Assembly (NCBI RefSeq): GCF_004340685.1
Contig: NZ_SLUN01000023.1
Coordinates: 1 to 64,000 of the forward strand
Origin: Hydrogenispora ethanolica
Lineage (GTDB): Bacteria; Bacillota; UBA4882; UBA8346
Direction: 5' to 3'
DNA: 64,000 nucleotides
Part shown: positions 61,423-64,000 of the stretch, piece by piece
Layout: every line of letters begins with the position of its first letter
How positions within the stretch are numbered: the stretch's first letter is position 1
The notes under the pieces: generated by a model
Told to the model about the DNA's origin: nothing
What the model saw: the letters and a program-made list of their open reading frames with translations, nothing else
Database searches by the model: none
Position numbers and translations under genes: made by a program

Positions 61423-62571
61423 TCAAGCCCGGTAATCCACCTGATGCTGATCGCGAAACTCAAAACGGATGCCGCGCAGCAACATTCCCACGCCGACGCA
61501 GTTGGTGACCATCACCACCAGCAGATTCAGCAGCGGCAGCGTGCTTAAGACGGCCAGGATCAACCCGCCGATCACGATCATCAGGATCGGGTGAAGCCGC
61601 GAACGGAAGATCAGCCGGCCAAACCAGAGGTTGACGAGAATCCCCGAGAAAAAGAGGAGCATCAGATAGACGAGGACCAGCAGGATGACGAGCGGCAGGC
61701 TGACCAGTCCCAGATAAGGGATGATCCCCGAGCCCAACAGCAGGATCAACAGCGGGATGACCATCAGACTCAATAACCCGGCCAACAGATTCTTCCGGAA
61801 ATTCAGGACCGTCGGCTCAGTCAGCGCCCAGCTGGACTTGGGGAACAAGCGGTAGAGGATGATGCTGATGAGCAGGCTTCCCAACAGCCACCCCAGGAAG
61901 AAGATGAACATGAAATTGCCGCCCCGTTCCTGGCGCGCCACATAGCCCCGGCCGATGGCGACCCCCTTGACCTTGGCCGGGTTGGCCGACAATCCGGTAT
62001 AATCGGTGACCCGCCCGTCGATGGTGAGCGGAGCTTTCCACACGACCTGGCCGCCCCGGATCGTGAGGTCATCGCCCAGATGGCCGCCGATCTGGCCGTA
62101 GGTGTTAGCCGTCACCGCCACCGGCCCCAGGACCTCCCCGGCCAGTTTCAGCTCGATGAAGTTGCCCAGAATTCCCTGGCCCACCCGGGAACGGGGTCCG
62201 GTGGACAACCGGAAGATCCAGCCGGTCAGACTGCGGCCGATGGAACCGTTCAGCGTCAGCTCCATCGCGGCGACCCGGACGTCCCGGCCGACCGCGCCAT
62301 TGATCTGCAGCCGCTCCGAGGCCGCCCCCAGCACGCTCCCTTCCACCTTGCCATTGATGACGACCTCGCCGGCCAGCACCAGCAGGTCGCCCCGGATCGT
62401 GCCGTCCACCACCAGGCGTTCGCCATTAAAAAGATAATCCCCGGCAATGGTCTCGTTCTCGGCGATGGTCCGGTCGCCGCCCGCCATCTGCCAGGATTCC
62501 CCCCAGGCCGGCAGGGCGGCCAAAATTATCAAGCATGCCGCGATCGCGGCAATTATCAGATTCCGTTTCAT
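61423..62571 (-). CDS. Polymer-forming (bactofilin-like) membrane protein
   Basis: About 382 residues. ATG at 62571 follows AAGGTGGATAGTG. Signal-like N-terminus (LIIAAIAACLIILAALPAWG) is followed by a right-handed beta-helix built from short repeats (ERLVVDGTIRGDLLVLAGEV, VINGKVEGSVLGA, LQINGAVGRDVRVAA), the pattern of bactofilins/polymer-forming cytoskeletal proteins. From about residue 225 the protein has four to five membrane helices. The combination is seen in Bacillota as a membrane protein of unknown role. 83 bases separate it from the helicase gene upstream. Confidence 0.82.
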   Translation of the reverse strand: MKRNLIIAAIAACLIILAALPAWGESWQMAGGDRTIAENETIAGDYLFNGERLVVDGTIRGDLLVLAGEVVINGKVEGSVLGAASERLQINGAVGRDVRVAAMELTLNGSIGRSLTGWIFRLSTGPRSRVGQGILGNFIELKLAGEVLGPVAVTANTYGQIGGHLGDDLTIRGGQVVWKAPLTIDGRVTDYTGLSANPAKVKGVAIGRGYVARQERGGNFMFIFFLGWLLGSLLISIILYRLFPKSSWALTEPTVLNFRKNLLAGLLSLMVIPLLILLLGSGIIPYLGLVSLPLVILLVLVYLMLLFFSGILVNLWFGRLIFRSRLHPILMIVIGGLILAVLSTLPLLNLLVVMVTNCVGVGMLLRGIRFEFRDQHQVDYRA

Positions 62572-62654
62572 CACTATCCACCTTACACAGTATCGGTCCA
62601 ACCAATCAATCCTAAAAACTTTCGAAAGCAGGACTCCCGGTCATCCGGCGGCGG

Positions 62655-64000
62655 TCAGATGTTGACCTGAATGATATCCCGGTCCATCCGGTCCATGCAG
62701 TCGCGCAATTTCGCCGCAAGGATCGGATCCTGGGCGGCGCAGGCCGCCTTGATCTGGCGCATGATGTCAATGCCGCGCCGGAACGCCTGAACAATGTCGC
62801 CTTCCTGGATCCCGCCGCCATCCCGGATCAGATCGGAGAAAAGCGCCCCCTGGCTCCAGCGGAAGGCCAGATTGCTGAGGCTGGGATGGAAGACCGCGTC
62901 GCGCTCGTCCACGCCGTAGCGGTAAATCAAGTTGCGGATGATCGTCTTGACCGGCCGGACGTCGAAGGGAAGCTGTTTGGGGTAGAACTCGCCCTTGCGC
63001 GGTTCATAATCGATCCCCACCAGCAAGGCGTTGAGCTGATCGGCGTCGAGCTCGTGAAAGAGGCCGCTGAAGTAGAGTTCGGTGATGAGCAGCTCCTGGG
63101 TATAGATCTGCGCGGCGAACTCGCCCCGCGGCAGCAGCTGTCCTTCTTTCAGATAATCGAGATCCTCAAGAATCTCCGTTTTGAGCTGCAACGATTCATT
63201 GAATCGTCCGGAGACCACGATCTGGCCGGCCCGCTCTTGAAGCGAGGCCACCCGCTGATGCAATTCGGACCAGTCCCGCAGCAACTCCTCGCAGCGGCCC
63301 TGGCATTCCTTGTCGCAATCCTTGGAGGCGACCCCCTCCAGGTATTGCTTGATCTCGTCGATCTCCGCGGCAATGGCCGTCCGGGCCCGCCCTTTGATAA
63401 AGCGCAGCCGGCGCTGTTTTTTCTTGAGCTTCTGCCGCAATTTCATATAAATCAACGGGCAGCACGGGTTCTCCCGGTCGGTGCAGAGATCGGCGCTGAG
63501 GTGGCTCAAGCGTTGGGTGTCGTTGGCCAGCTGTTGCTCGAAACGTTTCTTATCGTTGCGCGCCTGATAGGTCGCGAAATTCTGGTTGAGGATCACTTGG
63601 ATCTCGTCGCTAGCGTGGTTGCGGTTCAGGTTGATGACCGAGTTGTAGGAGAGGTTGAACTGGCTCTTCAGTTCCTCGATCTCGTCCTGCCGGGTACTGG
63701 GGAACTCCTCGGGCCGCAGGTTGCGCAGATCGGCCAGGATATAAACGGTTCCGAGCCGGTCGATGCCGCGCCGGCCCGCCCGGCCGGCCATCTGGAAGTA
63801 CTCCAGGTTGGTCATGGGCCGGAAGCTGACGCCGTCGAATTTCGATGGGCTGTCAAAGCAGACGGTCCGCACCGGATAATTGATGCCGACGGCGAAGGTC
63901 TCGGTGGCGTACATCACTTTGATCAGGCCCATGCCGAACAGGGTCTCCACGATCTCTTTCAGCGCCGGCAACAGGCCCGAGTGGTGGTACCCGATCCCCC
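62655..64000 (-). CDS. Ski2-like DExH helicase, C-terminal part (cut by the window edge)
   Basis: The frame continues past 64000 to the right (GIGYHHSGLLPALKE before the first Met). Motif V TETFAVGINYP and motif VI EYFQMAGRAGRRGID belong to the Ski2/Mtr4/HelY group of RNA or DNA helicases. After them comes an insertion rich in charged residues, with a Cys cluster (CTDRENPCC, later CDKECQGRC), and a C-terminal DSHCT-like domain (FFSGLFHELDADQLNALLVG ... RRGIDIMRQIKAACAAQ). Bacterial relatives are found in Actinobacteria and some Bacillota. The ATP-binding half is outside the window. Confidence 0.85.
   Translation of the reverse strand, partial: GIGYHHSGLLPALKEIVETLFGMGLIKVMYATETFAVGINYPVRTVCFDSPSKFDGVSFRPMTNLEYFQMAGRAGRRGIDRLGTVYILADLRNLRPEEFPSTRQDEIEELKSQFNLSYNSVINLNRNHASDEIQVILNQNFATYQARNDKKRFEQQLANDTQRLSHLSADLCTDRENPCCPLIYMKLRQKLKKKQRRLRFIKGRARTAIAAEIDEIKQYLEGVASKDCDKECQGRCEELLRDWSELHQRVASLQERAGQIVVSGRFNESLQLKTEILEDLDYLKEGQLLPRGEFAAQIYTQELLITELYFSGLFHELDADQLNALLVGIDYEPRKGEFYPKQLPFDVRPVKTIIRNLIYRYGVDERDAVFHPSLSNLAFRWSQGALFSDLIRDGGGIQEGDIVQAFRRGIDIMRQIKAACAAQDPILAAKLRDCMDRMDRDIIQVNI

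Overview
The window looks like chromosomal DNA from a saccharolytic, low-to-mid GC Bacillota (Firmicutes). The grounds are strong AGGAGG-type ribosome binding sites with some GTG/TTG starts, canonical TTGACA-N17-TATAAT promoters, intrinsic terminators after most genes, an M-box riboswitch, and the gene families present (TlyA, RF3, DUF2164, DUF2000, AzlCD, GH13_18, TRAP and CUT1/CUT2 ABC importers). I cannot assign a genus. Most genes are on the minus strand. No rRNA or tRNA gene and no CRISPR array was seen.

Layout. 1-1600: end of an IS1595-type transposase, a twice-frameshifted secreted-protein relic, a 21-bp repeat tract and the first copy of a triple-stem element. 1.6-10.9 kb: sucrose/oligosaccharide regulon (LacI regulator, sucrose phosphorylase, ABC importer with a frameshifted binding protein, GH32 and GH13 hydrolases) with two promoters that carry matching LacI-type operators. 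11-18.5 kb: TRAP transporter operon with two short-chain dehydrogenases, a D-2-hydroxyacid dehydrogenase and an RpiR regulator; a second copy of the triple-stem element lies inside it. 19-30.2 kb: housekeeping and miscellaneous genes (asnS, prfC, Nudix, GNATs, aminoglycoside-phosphotransferase fold, acyltransferase 3, AraC regulator, DODA dioxygenase) interspersed with decayed genes. 30.4-32.3 kb: mannitol-dehydrogenase-family gene behind two tandem 130-bp repeats. 32.4-38.7 kb: ribose-type ABC importer, aldehyde dehydrogenase and LacI regulator. 39-42.6 kb: nitroreductase, Nudix, P1 peptidase, AzlCD. 42.9-50 kb: polyamine genes aguA and aguB behind three 130-bp repeats, a hydrolase, a deletion-fused AraC/GNAT relic, chitinase and speE. 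50-64 kb: a second 21-bp repeat tract, an exported TPR protein, Fe-ADH, tlyA, an M-box-controlled magnesium locus (soluble MgtE-N/CBS protein plus an NRAMP relative), dGTPase-like HD protein, cupin, DUF2164, a third 21-bp tract, a polymer-forming membrane protein and a Ski2-like helicase cut by the window edge.

How it works together. The first third is carbon acquisition. Sucrose-type sugars enter by ABC import and are cleaved by phosphorolysis or hydrolysis, and organic acids or sugar acids enter by TRAP and are oxidised or reduced by the dehydrogenases. The agmatine-to-putrescine genes plus spermidine synthase supply polyamines. The Mg locus appears to be a riboswitch-controlled importer whose sensor domain is a separate protein.

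The most unusual content is non-coding. There are three repeat families: a 130-bp palindromic repeat (six copies, two clusters lying between a promoter and its gene), a ~150-bp three-stem element (two copies with compensatory base changes), and three separate tracts of diverged 21-bp (seven-codon) repeats. At least five genes are interrupted or fused (plus the left-edge relic and a questionable GH32 start), which points either to active decay or to indel errors in the assembly.
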